This document shows positions 35,814 to 44,088 of a stretch of DNA of 64,000 bases, in pieces; position 1 is the first letter of the stretch, and each line of letters opens with the position of its first letter. A program made the position numbers and the translations under genes. Origin of the DNA: Streptococcus parasanguinis (GTDB lineage Bacteria > Bacillota > Bacilli > Lactobacillales > Streptococcaceae); NCBI RefSeq assembly GCF_032163505.1, contig NZ_CP134147.1, positions 1,020,501 to 1,084,500 on the forward strand. The letters run 5' to 3'. The notes under the pieces are model-generated. The model saw nothing but the letters and a program-made list of their open reading frames with translations. It was not told where the DNA came from and did no database searches.

Positions 35814-36797
35814 ATGAAAGATCCTAAATTACTAGAGACAATGAAAGTATACAAGGGACGGGATGAGGTTCCCGTAGATTTTGATGCTTTTTGGGATCAA
35901 GCCCTAGCAAAGATGACTGAACTTCCTGAATACAAGCTTGAAGAACGAGATTTCAGCATTCCAAATGTTGCTTGTTATGAATTAACATTTAAAGGAACCA
36001 GAAATGGCCTTGTCTATTCAAGAATGATCCTTCCAAAAACGGACCAAAAGGTTCCAGTTATTTTCCATTTTCACGGCTATATGGGTCGTTGTTGGGATTG
36101 GGCTGATATGTTAGCTTATACAGTAGCCGGCTATGGTGTTGTATCAATGGACGTGAGAGGCCAATCAGGTTATTCAACAGACGGAGATCGCTCACCGCTT
36201 GGAAATACCGTAAAAGGACAGATTATCCGCGGAGCCGTGGAAGGTCAGGACCAGCTCTTTTATAAGGATGTCTATTTAGATCTTTACCAGTTAATTGAAA
36301 TTGTAGCCATCCTCCCTCAAGTAGATGACAGCAAACTTGCCAGCTACGGAGCATCTCAAGGCGGTGCCCTTGCTCTGGTTGCTGCTGGATTAAATCCCCG
36401 AATCCAACGAACAGTCGCCATTTATCCATTCTTATCGGATTTCAGACGGGTATTAGAGATCGGAAATACCAGTGAGGCCTATGACGAGCTTTTCCGTTAT
36501 TTCAAGTTCCATGATCCATTCCATGAAACGGAAGATCGTTTGATGCAGACTTTGGCCTATATTGATGTAAAAAATTTTGCCCATCGTATCAAAGGACAGG
36601 TTCACATGATTACAGGTCTAGATGATGATGTCTGTTATCCTGAAACGCAGTTTGCCATTTATAATCGATTAGAAGGTCCAAAAGAGCATTTAATCATGCC
36701 AGAATATGCCCACGAAGCTATGAATGTTCAAGTCAATGATCGAGTCTATAATTGGCTCTGTGGTAGCAAGATTCCATTTCGATATGTAGAAAAATAA
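35814..36797 (+). CDS. axe1: Acetyl esterase/cephalosporin-C deacetylase (CE7 family)
   Basis: 327 residues, the usual CE7 size. Nucleophile elbow GASQGG (Ser near 183), the CE7 RGQ motif in DVRGQSG (about 105-111), catalytic Asp in GLDDDVCYP and His in YAHEAM. It removes acetyl groups from xylo-oligosaccharides, sialic-acid-type or other small acetylated sugars in the cytoplasm; no signal peptide is present. The cre site at the promoter fits a sugar-use gene. The family assignment is firm, the physiological substrate is not. Confidence 0.88.
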   Translation: MKDPKLLETMKVYKGRDEVPVDFDAFWDQALAKMTELPEYKLEERDFSIPNVACYELTFKGTRNGLVYSRMILPKTDQKVPVIFHFHGYMGRCWDWADMLAYTVAGYGVVSMDVRGQSGYSTDGDRSPLGNTVKGQIIRGAVEGQDQLFYKDVYLDLYQLIEIVAILPQVDDSKLASYGASQGGALALVAAGLNPRIQRTVAIYPFLSDFRRVLEIGNTSEAYDELFRYFKFHDPFHETEDRLMQTLAYIDVKNFAHRIKGQVHMITGLDDDVCYPETQFAIYNRLEGPKEHLIMPEYAHEAMNVQVNDRVYNWLCGSKIPFRYVEK

Positions 36798-36813
36798 GTT
36801 AGAAAAGAAAAAC

Positions 36814-36847
36814 AATCAGTAAATCCATGAGATTTGCTGATTTTATT
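36814..36847 (+). terminator. Terminator after axe1
   Basis: AATCAGTAAATC (36814-36825) with GATTTGCTGATT (36831-36842), 12 bp with one G-U pair, then TTATT. Confidence 0.85.
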
Positions 36848-36908
36848 GTGTTTAAAAGGGATCTAGTATAGAAAGGGATACAAAACAGTCCTATAGATAC
36901 CCTATGAC

Positions 36909-36940
36909 ATCTTTCCGAAAAACTATAATTTTCTTGAAAA
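36909..36940 (+). other. dif: Chromosome dimer resolution site (difSL-like)
   Basis: About 32 bases, left arm ATCTTTCCGAAAAACT and right arm ATAATTTTCTTGAAAA, matching my memory of the streptococcal/lactococcal difSL site used by the single recombinase XerS. It lies 50 bases before xerS, the normal arrangement, and at the point where gene orientation switches. Confidence 0.85.
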
Positions 36941-36953
36941 ATATATCTAGCTA

Positions 36954-36962
36954 TGCTATACT
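36954..36962 (+). promoter_or_regulatory. xerS promoter -10
   Basis: TGC then TATACT (36957-36962), 28 bases before ATG. It is inside a CTATAC/GTATAG inverted repeat (36956-36972). Confidence 0.6.
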
Positions 36963-36990
36963 ACTAGTATAGAAAGATTTGGAGAAAAAC

Positions 36991-38061
36991 ATGAAACGCG
37001 AAATCTTATTAGAACGGATTGATAGACTCAAACAAGTCATGCCTTGGTACGTCTTAGAATATTACCAATCAAAACTGGCCGTTTCATACAGTTTTACAAC
37101 TTTGTACGAATACTTAAAGGAATACGATCGATTTTTTACCTGGGTTTTGGAATCTGGTATATCGGATGCTGACACCATGGCCGAGATCCCCTTAGACGTT
37201 CTGGAGCACATGACCAAGAAAGACATGGAATCCTTTATTCTTTACTTACGTGAACGTCCTCTGCTCAATGCCAATACGACAAAAAACGGGGTTTCCCAAA
37301 CAACGATTAACCGTACCCTTTCTGCATTATCTAGTCTTTATAAGTATTTGACTGAGGAGGTTGAAAATGAGCAAGGTGAACCTTATTTCTATCGAAATGT
37401 TATGAAGAAAGTTGCTACCAAGAAAAAGAAAGAAACCTTGGCGGCTCGAGCTGAAAATATCAAGCAAAAACTCTTTTTAGGGGATGAAACAGAAGGTTTC
37501 CTTAACTATATCGACCAGGAGTACCCACAAACACTCTCAAACCGCGCCTTATCCTCTTTTAATAAGAATAAAGAACGAGATTTAGCCATTATAGCACTTC
37601 TTCTCGCTTCTGGTGTCCGTCTCTCTGAGGCAGTCAACTTGGACCTTCGTGACCTTAATCTTAAGATGATGGTGATTGATGTCACACGAAAAGGTGGAAA
37701 ACATGACTCGGTTAATGTTGCTGCCTTTGCTAAGCCTTATCTAGAGCAATATCTTGCTATTCGAGACAAACGTTATAAGACAGAAAAGACTGATACAGCC
37801 CTCTTTCTGACCCTGTATCGAGGTGTTCCAAACCGAATTGATGCTTCTAGCGTTGAAAAAATGGTGGCCAAGTATTCAGAAGACTTCAAAGTCCGCGTGA
37901 CACCCCATAAACTTCGCCATACATTAGCAACTCGTCTCTATGATGCTACTAAATCGCAAGTTTTGGTCAGCCACCAGCTGGGACATGCTAGCACCCAAGT
38001 TACCGACTTGTATACCCATATTGTTAATGATGAACAGAAAAATGCCTTGGATAGTTTGTGA
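36991..38061 (+). CDS. xerS: Tyrosine recombinase XerS
   Basis: 356 residues. Resolves chromosome dimers at dif, activated by FtsK at the septum. Catalytic residues seen: Arg in ASGVRLSE, Lys in TRKGGK, HKLRH, HQLGH and the nucleophile Tyr in TDLYTHI. N-terminal SAM-like DNA-binding domain in residues 1-120. ATG 36991 is chosen because GGAG lies 6 bases upstream; the upstream TTG at 36979 precedes that site. No phage genes surround it, so it is the housekeeping enzyme. Confidence 0.96.
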   Translation: MKREILLERIDRLKQVMPWYVLEYYQSKLAVSYSFTTLYEYLKEYDRFFTWVLESGISDADTMAEIPLDVLEHMTKKDMESFILYLRERPLLNANTTKNGVSQTTINRTLSALSSLYKYLTEEVENEQGEPYFYRNVMKKVATKKKKETLAARAENIKQKLFLGDETEGFLNYIDQEYPQTLSNRALSSFNKNKERDLAIIALLLASGVRLSEAVNLDLRDLNLKMMVIDVTRKGGKHDSVNVAAFAKPYLEQYLAIRDKRYKTEKTDTALFLTLYRGVPNRIDASSVEKMVAKYSEDFKVRVTPHKLRHTLATRLYDATKSQVLVSHQLGHASTQVTDLYTHIVNDEQKNALDSL

Positions 38062-38063
38062 TA

Positions 38064-38092
38064 TTACATAACGTAAATTATGTAAATTATTT
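38064..38092 (+). terminator. Terminator of xerS
   Basis: TTACATAA (38064-38071) with TTATGTAA (38078-38085), perfect 8 bp, then ATTATTTTT. Confidence 0.75.
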
Positions 38093-38101
38093 TTGTGTTA
38101 G

Positions 38102-38145
38102 AAAAAGAGCGTAGATTTTTATATGGAATCTTACGCTCTTTTATT
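38102..38145. terminator. Bidirectional terminator between xerS and the SseB-like gene
   Basis: AAAAAGAGCGTAGATT pairs with AATCTTACGCTCTTTT with one bulged base; A/T runs on both sides. Confidence 0.88.
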
Positions 38146-38149
38146 CTTT

Positions 38150-38791
38150 CTATAAAAATTCAATCCAATAATTACGGTGTGGCTCAATAATGACTGGTTT
38201 TCCCCAAAATGATTTTAGATAAGCCATATTTGCTGGGGTGACCGGTCTTTTTTCACCATTATACTTTTCTGCACTTTCTTCCGTTAAAAAGCATTTAACT
38301 GCTTCATATGGTGTTCCGTCACTCGCTGTACGATCAATACCCATATAAGCAATTTCATCACCGGCCTTCGGAAAATCTGTAAATAGTTTACCAATAAAAT
38401 AAACCGTCTTATCTTTCATTAATTCATAAGCTTTACTATTTTCCAATCTGTTATTCGCTGCAGCGTACATAATACAAAAGCTATCCACGATATCTTTCAA
38501 AGGCATTAATTCTTCTTTGCTAACGATTATTTCCTCAGGAGCAAGTCCACCAATGATTAAGTTTTCATAATGAGGTTGCTGGATGACGTTATCTAAAGCC
38601 ATTCCTAATGGTAGTTGGACAGCTTGATAGCCTAATGGTTCTAGCACTTGCTTTTTCTGGTCAAGGTGTCCTTGTGTAATACTGACATTCAAATCATAAG
38701 GACTTAAAGATTGTTGCTTTCTAAAAAAAGGCACTACTATACGATCTAACTGTTCAAATAGACCAAGATTTTCCACTGGAATTTTCATCAT
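38150..38791 (-). CDS. Hypothetical protein, possibly SseB-like
   Basis: 213 residues, cytoplasmic, no signal peptide. The C-terminal part (YEAVKCFLTEESAEKYN, then PVTPANMAYLKSFWGKPVIIEPHRNYWIEF) resembles the SseB N-terminal domain layout, a guess by eye only. The N-terminal half has no recognised motif. First minus-strand gene right of dif. Confidence 0.6.
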   Translation of the reverse strand: MMKIPVENLGLFEQLDRIVVPFFRKQQSLSPYDLNVSITQGHLDQKKQVLEPLGYQAVQLPLGMALDNVIQQPHYENLIIGGLAPEEIIVSKEELMPLKDIVDSFCIMYAAANNRLENSKAYELMKDKTVYFIGKLFTDFPKAGDEIAYMGIDRTASDGTPYEAVKCFLTEESAEKYNGEKRPVTPANMAYLKSFWGKPVIIEPHRNYWIEFL

Positions 38792-38865
38792 CGAATATGA
38801 TCCCCTTTTTGTTCAGATTTCCTCTATATTGTACACTCATGGTTTTCGAATATCAAGTTTAAGAT

Positions 38866-38897
38866 AAAAGATATCCATTTAACATGGATATCTTTTA
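38866..38897 (-). terminator. Terminator of the pdh-lplA operon
   Basis: AAAAGATATCCAT (38866-38878) with ATGGATATCTTTT (38884-38896), perfect 13 bp; T-rich on the minus strand after lplA. Confidence 0.85.
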
Positions 38898-38899
38898 CT

Positions 38900-39889
38900 T
38901 TATTCCACCACTGCTTCAGCAATTTCTTCTGCAGTGATACCTGCAAAGTAACGACCTAGGTTAATGGTTTGAAGGGCATTGAGGACGTCTTCACGTTCGT
39001 ATTTAACGCCACGAAGAACATCTTCTACTGCTGCAACATCTTCGATACCAAAGAAGTCACCATAAATCTTGATGTCTTGGATTTTTGATTCAATGACGTT
39101 TGCGAAGATTTCAACCTTACCGCTAGGGAATTTAGTGCCACGACGGACATTGTATTCAGGAGACTTTCCATAGTTCCAATCCCAGGTACCAAACTTGGTT
39201 TCCTTGATACGATTAATTTCAGCCAATTCTTCATCCGAGAAGACATATTCTGTCATCTCAGGGTATTCTTTCTTCATGTAGTCCAAAAGTAGGTCACGGA
39301 ACTCTTCCACCGTGATTTTTTCTGGCAATTCATCGATGATATTGGTCACACGTGCACGAACCGATTTAACCCCTTTAGACTCAAACTTGTCTTTAGACAC
39401 CTTGAGTGCATTAGCAAGGACTGACAAATCCACGTCAAAGAGAAGGCAACCATGGTGCATTATCCGACCATTGATGTAAGCTTGGGCATTTCCACAGAAT
39501 TTCTTACCATCAATTTCCAAATCGTTACGACCAGTGAATTCAGCCTTCACTCCAAGCTGAGCCAAGGTGTTGATCACAGGAGTTGAGAAGCTCTTGAAGT
39601 CAAAGGCCTTATTTTCGTCTTCTTTTGAAATAATGGTGTAGTTGAGGTTGTTCAAATCGTGATAAACAGCCCCACCACCACTGATCCGGCGAACCACTTC
39701 AATCCCATGCTCCCGAACGTAGTCGCGGTTGATTTCTTCGATGGTATTTTGGTGGCGACCAACGATAATCGATGGTTTGTTAATCCAGAGAAGGAAGATT
39801 TGATCCTCATCTAAAAGGTGCTTAAAAGCATACTCTTCTAAAGCAATATTAAAAGCAGTATCATTTGAATAATTAATAATGTATTTCAT
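38900..39889 (-). CDS. lplA: Lipoate-protein ligase A
   Basis: 329 residues. Activates free lipoate (or octanoate) with ATP and attaches it to lipoyl domains. RRISGGGAVYHD (about 73-84) is the lipoyl-AMP binding motif and GRHQNTIEEIN lies before it; the C-terminal accessory domain is present. Position just after lpdA, whose product carries a lipoyl domain, makes LpdA Lys43 the obvious target. Confidence 0.95.
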   Translation of the reverse strand: MKYIINYSNDTAFNIALEEYAFKHLLDEDQIFLLWINKPSIIVGRHQNTIEEINRDYVREHGIEVVRRISGGGAVYHDLNNLNYTIISKEDENKAFDFKSFSTPVINTLAQLGVKAEFTGRNDLEIDGKKFCGNAQAYINGRIMHHGCLLFDVDLSVLANALKVSKDKFESKGVKSVRARVTNIIDELPEKITVEEFRDLLLDYMKKEYPEMTEYVFSDEELAEINRIKETKFGTWDWNYGKSPEYNVRRGTKFPSGKVEIFANVIESKIQDIKIYGDFFGIEDVAAVEDVLRGVKYEREDVLNALQTINLGRYFAGITAEEIAEAVVE

Positions 39890-39907
39890 AAGATTCCTTT
39901 ATATACG

Positions 39908-39949
39908 ATAGAGACTGGTCCAGCATTTGCTGTCCAGCCATTCTATCAT
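39908..39949. other. Long hairpin between lpdA and lplA
   Basis: GATAGAGACTGGTCCAGC and GCTGTCCAGCCATTCTATC can fold into a long imperfect stem with loop ATTT. There is no T-run, so it may mark RNA processing or partial termination inside the operon. Confidence 0.55.
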
Positions 39950-39957
39950 TTCAAATA

Positions 39958-41664
39958 TTATTTCTTCTTAGGTGAGTGAACCGCCAAGCCAAGTACATCC
40001 GCAAAAGCTTCGTACATTACTTCTGAGAAGGTTGGGTGACCATGAATGGTCTTGAGCATTTCTTCTACAGTGATTTCCATCTCAATGATAGTAGAAGCTT
40101 CGTTGATCAATTCAGCAGCTGCTGGACCAATAATGTGAACCCCAAGAACTTCACCATATTTCTTGTCTGCAATGACCTTAACAAAACCTTGAGCCGCATC
40201 TGATGCAATGGCACGTCCGTTAGCCGCAAAGTTGAATTTACCGATTTGGACATCATATTTCTCACGAGCTTGTTCTTCTGTCAAACCAACAGCCGCTACT
40301 TCTGGAAGTGTGTAGATAGCTGCAGGAGTTAAGTTCAATTTGGCAACAGCATGATTTCCCTTAAGAGCATTTTCGGCCGCTACTTCACCCATACGGAAGG
40401 CAGCGTGAGCCAACATCTTCGTACCATTGATATCACCTGGTGCATAGATACCTGGAACAGATGTTTCCATGTATTCATTGACCTTGATACGACCACGATC
40501 CAATTCAAACTCCACTTCTCCGATTCCTTCAAGATCTGGAACACGACCGATTGAAAGAAGAGCTTTGTTTGTAATGATATCGTCTTTTCCTTCAACCTTG
40601 ATACGGAGTTTGCCATCTTCTTCAATGATTTCTTGCAGTTTAGTATCAGTCAAGATGGTCATTCCCTTGCGTTCAAGAATCAAACGAAGGTTCTTAGAAA
40701 CTTCCGCATCCATAGCTGGAACAATGCGGTCCATCATTTCAATAACCGTTACTTTTGAACCAAAGGTCATAAAGGCTTGACCAAGCTCGATACCGACAAC
40801 CCCACCACCAATGATTACGAGACTTTCTGGGACTTCATTCATATCCAAGATGTCATCACTCGTCATGACAAGGGATGATTCCATGCCAGGAACGTTAATC
40901 TTGCTGACTTTTGAACCACCAGCGAGGATAATCTTCTTAGTTTCAAGTAACTCAGAACCATTGACCAAAACATTCTTATCTTTCGTAATGGTACCGATCC
41001 CCTTATGAACATCAACTCCGTAGCTACGAAGAAGTCCTGCAACACCACCAACCAAAGTATTTACGACCTTGTTCTTAGTTTCAAGAACCTTGTCCATATC
41101 TACTGTGAAGCTAGGATTGTCAATGATGATCCCACGGTTTGCCGCATGACCGATATTTTCAATGATTTCAGCGTTGTGTAGGTAAGTCTTAGTTGGGATA
41201 CATCCGCGGTTCAAGCAAGTTCCACCAAGTTCAGATTTCTCAACAAGCGCAACTTTACCACCCAATTGAGCTGCTTTGATAGCAGATACGTAACCAGCAG
41301 GACCACCACCGATCACTACGATATCATAAGCATCATCGCTCTTATTGTCATCATTTGAAGCACTTGTTGCAGCTGGTGCAGGACTCGCTTCTGGTGCTGC
41401 TGCTCCAGCAGTTGGGATGTTCTCCCCTTCTTCACCAAGGTAACCAATCACTTCTGTTACAGGAACAGTCTCGCCGTCCCCTTTTAAGATAGCAATCAAG
41501 TAGCCATCTTCTTCAGCTTCCAATTCCATGCTGACTTTATCTGTCATGATTTCAAGGAGAATTTCTCCTTCTTTTACAAATTCGCCGACTTTTTTATTCC
41601 ACTGAACGATTTGTCCTTCGGTCATATCTACGCCGGCTTTTGGCATAATTACTTCTAAGGCCAT
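39958..41664 (-). CDS. lpdA: Dihydrolipoamide dehydrogenase (E3) with N-terminal lipoyl domain
   Basis: 568 residues, about 100 longer than a plain E3. Residues 1-78 are a lipoyl domain with the target lysine in TDKVSM (Lys43), followed by an Ala/Pro linker (about 85-105). The E3 part has GGGPAG (119-124) and the redox disulfide Cys150/Cys155 in GGTCLNRGCIPTK. It reoxidises dihydrolipoamide with NAD and, unusually, carries the lipoyl arm that the E2 subunit lacks. Similar E3 proteins are known from pneumococcus. Confidence 0.96.
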   Translation of the reverse strand: MALEVIMPKAGVDMTEGQIVQWNKKVGEFVKEGEILLEIMTDKVSMELEAEEDGYLIAILKGDGETVPVTEVIGYLGEEGENIPTAGAAAPEASPAPAATSASNDDNKSDDAYDIVVIGGGPAGYVSAIKAAQLGGKVALVEKSELGGTCLNRGCIPTKTYLHNAEIIENIGHAANRGIIIDNPSFTVDMDKVLETKNKVVNTLVGGVAGLLRSYGVDVHKGIGTITKDKNVLVNGSELLETKKIILAGGSKVSKINVPGMESSLVMTSDDILDMNEVPESLVIIGGGVVGIELGQAFMTFGSKVTVIEMMDRIVPAMDAEVSKNLRLILERKGMTILTDTKLQEIIEEDGKLRIKVEGKDDIITNKALLSIGRVPDLEGIGEVEFELDRGRIKVNEYMETSVPGIYAPGDINGTKMLAHAAFRMGEVAAENALKGNHAVAKLNLTPAAIYTLPEVAAVGLTEEQAREKYDVQIGKFNFAANGRAIASDAAQGFVKVIADKKYGEVLGVHIIGPAAAELINEASTIIEMEITVEEMLKTIHGHPTFSEVMYEAFADVLGLAVHSPKKK

Positions 41665-41705
41665 TTTATTTCCCTCTTTTTCTTGTTTCTATTCTCTCTA
41701 GTTGA

Positions 41706-42749
41706 TTAGACCAACATTGAAATCGGGTCTTCAATCAAGGCTTTCAAGTCTTTCATGAATTTGGCACCAGCCATACCATCGACAACGCGGTGGTCAATGG
41801 TCAAGCCCAAGCTCATGATTGGACGAATGACGATTTCACCATTAACTACAACTGGTTTTTCAACAGTTGCGCTAACCCCAAGAATGGCAGAGTTTGGCTG
41901 GTTGATAATCGGTCCAAAAGATTGAACACCAAACATCCCCAAGTTACTGATAGTAAAGGTTGAATTTTGCAATTCGCTTGGAGCAAGCTTACCATCCAAG
42001 GTACGTCCGATAACGTCCTTGAAGGCTACCACCAACTCTGATAAAGTCATCTTTTCTGCGTTATAGACAACCGGTGTCATCAGCCCATTGTCCATCCCAA
42101 CCGCCATAGCCAAGTTGACATAGTTGTGAGTGATAATGGTTTTGCCATCCTCCGTCAATGACGCATTGATGTATGGGTGTTTCATCAAGGTCTTAACAAC
42201 CGCAAGAGAAAGCAAATCTGTTACAGTGACTTTCTTGCCAGTTGCTTCCATGATTGGATCCAATACCTTCTTACGAAGGGCCAACATTTGAGACATATCA
42301 ACGTCATAGTTCAAAGTAAAGGTTGGTGCTGTCAAGTAAGATTCCACCATCCGTTGAGCGATCACCTTACGCATTGGTGTCATCGGAATCCGCTCGATCT
42401 CACCATAAGGTGTCACATTATCTGGAGCTTCCTCCACCTTCTCGATTTGAGCAGGTGACTTAATGGTCTCATTCTCGATATTTTCAGGAAGGAAAGCAAG
42501 GACGTCCTTCTTCATGATCTTGCCACAATGACCAGTTCCTTGGATTTCTTGCCAAGCAATATTGTGTTCTAAAGCAATTCGTTTTGCAAGTGGTGAAATG
42601 CGAACCACATTTGTGTCTTTATATGTTTCCACGTCTTCTTTGTGGACACGACCGTTTGCGCCTGAACCAGAAACATCATAGAGGTTGATCCCTAGATCAT
42701 CCGCCAATTTTCTAGCCGCAGGAGTCGCTCTTAGCTTATCATCAGCCAT
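41706..42749 (-). CDS. pdhC: Dehydrogenase complex E2 acyltransferase lacking a lipoyl domain
   Basis: 347 residues. It begins directly with a peripheral-subunit-binding domain (residues 6-43, RATPAARKLADDLGINL to EDVETY), has a second one (about 50-90, RISPLAKRIALEHNI to KKDVLAF), then the catalytic domain with HRVVDG near the C-terminus. No lipoyl domain is present; it is on LpdA instead. Transfers the acyl group to CoA. Could equally be called acoC. Confidence 0.92.
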   Translation of the reverse strand: MADDKLRATPAARKLADDLGINLYDVSGSGANGRVHKEDVETYKDTNVVRISPLAKRIALEHNIAWQEIQGTGHCGKIMKKDVLAFLPENIENETIKSPAQIEKVEEAPDNVTPYGEIERIPMTPMRKVIAQRMVESYLTAPTFTLNYDVDMSQMLALRKKVLDPIMEATGKKVTVTDLLSLAVVKTLMKHPYINASLTEDGKTIITHNYVNLAMAVGMDNGLMTPVVYNAEKMTLSELVVAFKDVIGRTLDGKLAPSELQNSTFTISNLGMFGVQSFGPIINQPNSAILGVSATVEKPVVVNGEIVIRPIMSLGLTIDHRVVDGMAGAKFMKDLKALIEDPISMLV

Positions 42750-42756
42750 GACCTCT

Positions 42757-43078
42757 CCTATTCTATACTAAGATATTAAGGACGAAGAGGGCAATGAAAA
42801 AATAGGAGATTGACGATGTGTTCGATGAACACAAGGAAATCTATCTTTTTTTCACAGACCTCCGTCCGAATTCAATTACATGATACTAAGGGCGTTTAAA
42901 AGCGACCGAAAAATAGGAAATCAACGCAGACTTAGATGAAGTCAAGGAGATTTATCTTTTTTCCGAGCTTTTAGCCCGTGCTCTAATCTAAGATATCAAG
43001 GACGCAGAGAACTTTGCATCTTAAAGATACAAAGTTTCCTCGTCTGATTCAATAGATACTACATAATTTAAATTATGT
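42757..43078 (-). repeat. Structured tandem repeats in the gap between the E1-beta and E2 genes
   Basis: The 330-base gap between pdhB and pdhC holds two related units (about 42775-42860 and 42880-42963) and a fragment of a third (ATATCAAGGACG, about 42992-43003). Each full unit has AAAAATAGGA followed by a two-step hairpin: AGATT..GTGTTC-GAACAC..AATCT (42807-42842) and AAATC..GACTT-AAGTC..GATTT (42918-42953). The paired bases differ but stay complementary. The gap ends at pdhB with the perfect palindrome ACATAATTTAAATTATGT (43061-43078). Confidence 0.75.
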
Positions 43079-43079
43079 G

Positions 43080-44072
43080 TTATTCTTTATTATACGTTTT
43101 CCGAATGTCATCTTTGATGCTTTCAACTGTCGGAATCATTGCATTCTCAAGATTTTGTGCGTAAGGCATTGGCACATCTTCCCCCGCACAACGGCGGATC
43201 GGTGCATCCAAGTAATCAAATGCTTCTGATTCAGAAATGATAGCTGAAATTTCACCGATATAGCCACTTGTTTTGTGGGCATCATTGACAAGGACTACTT
43301 TTCCTGTCTTCTTGACAGAATTAATGATGATCTCTTTATCGAGTGGGACCAAGGTCCGTGGGTCTACTACTTCTACTGAGATGCCTTCTTCTGCCAATTC
43401 TTCAGCTGCTTGCATCACGCGACGAAGCATTTTCCCGTAGGTTACGACAGTGACGTCAGTTCCTTCGCGTTTGATTTCTCCGACACCAAGTGGAATCGTG
43501 TAGTCTGGGTCAACTGGCACTTCCCCTTTTTGGTTGAATTCTGATTTGTATTCAAGAATGATAACGGGGTTGTTATCACGGATAGATGACTTGAGCAATC
43601 CCTTCATATCCGCTGGCGTACCAGGAGCAACAACTTTCAAACCAGGAATATGAGTAAACCATGATTCCAATGATTGTGAGTGTTGAGCCGCAGAACCTAC
43701 TCCGTTCCCAGCAGCACAGCGAATGGTCATCGGCACTTGACCTTTACCACCAAACATGTAACGAGTTTTAGCGGCTTGGTTGACGATAGCATCCATGGCA
43801 ATAACAGAGAAATCCATGAAGGTCATATCAACGATTGGACGTAGCCCTGTCATAGCAGCACCAGCTGCTGCACCTGAAATTGCAGCCTCAGAAATCGGAC
43901 AGTCACGGACACGTTCTGGACCGAATTCCTCAAGCATTCCTACTGAAGTTCCGAAGTCTCCACCGAAAACTCCGACATCTTCTCCCATCAACAATACATT
44001 TTCGTCGCGACGCATTTCCTCAGACATAGCAAGGATAATGGTATCGCGGAAAGACATTAATTTAGTTTCCAT
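43080..44072 (-). CDS. pdhB: Pyruvate/acetoin dehydrogenase E1 beta subunit
   Basis: 330 residues. Transketolase-like E1-beta with LMGEDVGVFGG, the conserved PISEAAISGAAAGAAMTG and the C-terminal domain starting near VVTYGKMLRR. With E1-alpha it decarboxylates the 2-keto acid using thiamine diphosphate. Acetoin versus pruvate-type specificity cannot be settled by eye; annotated as acoB in relatives. It starts 16 bases after pdhA. Confidence 0.94.
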   Translation of the reverse strand: METKLMSFRDTIILAMSEEMRRDENVLLMGEDVGVFGGDFGTSVGMLEEFGPERVRDCPISEAAISGAAAGAAMTGLRPIVDMTFMDFSVIAMDAIVNQAAKTRYMFGGKGQVPMTIRCAAGNGVGSAAQHSQSLESWFTHIPGLKVVAPGTPADMKGLLKSSIRDNNPVIILEYKSEFNQKGEVPVDPDYTIPLGVGEIKREGTDVTVVTYGKMLRRVMQAAEELAEEGISVEVVDPRTLVPLDKEIIINSVKKTGKVVLVNDAHKTSGYIGEISAIISESEAFDYLDAPIRRCAGEDVPMPYAQNLENAMIPTVESIKDDIRKTYNKE

Positions 44073-44088
44073 AATTCTCTACTCCCCC

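Noticed and set aside
36991..38061. xerS as the integrase of a phage or island
   Set aside because: No phage or conjugation genes nearby; the dif-like site is directly upstream and the protein fits XerS in length and motifs.
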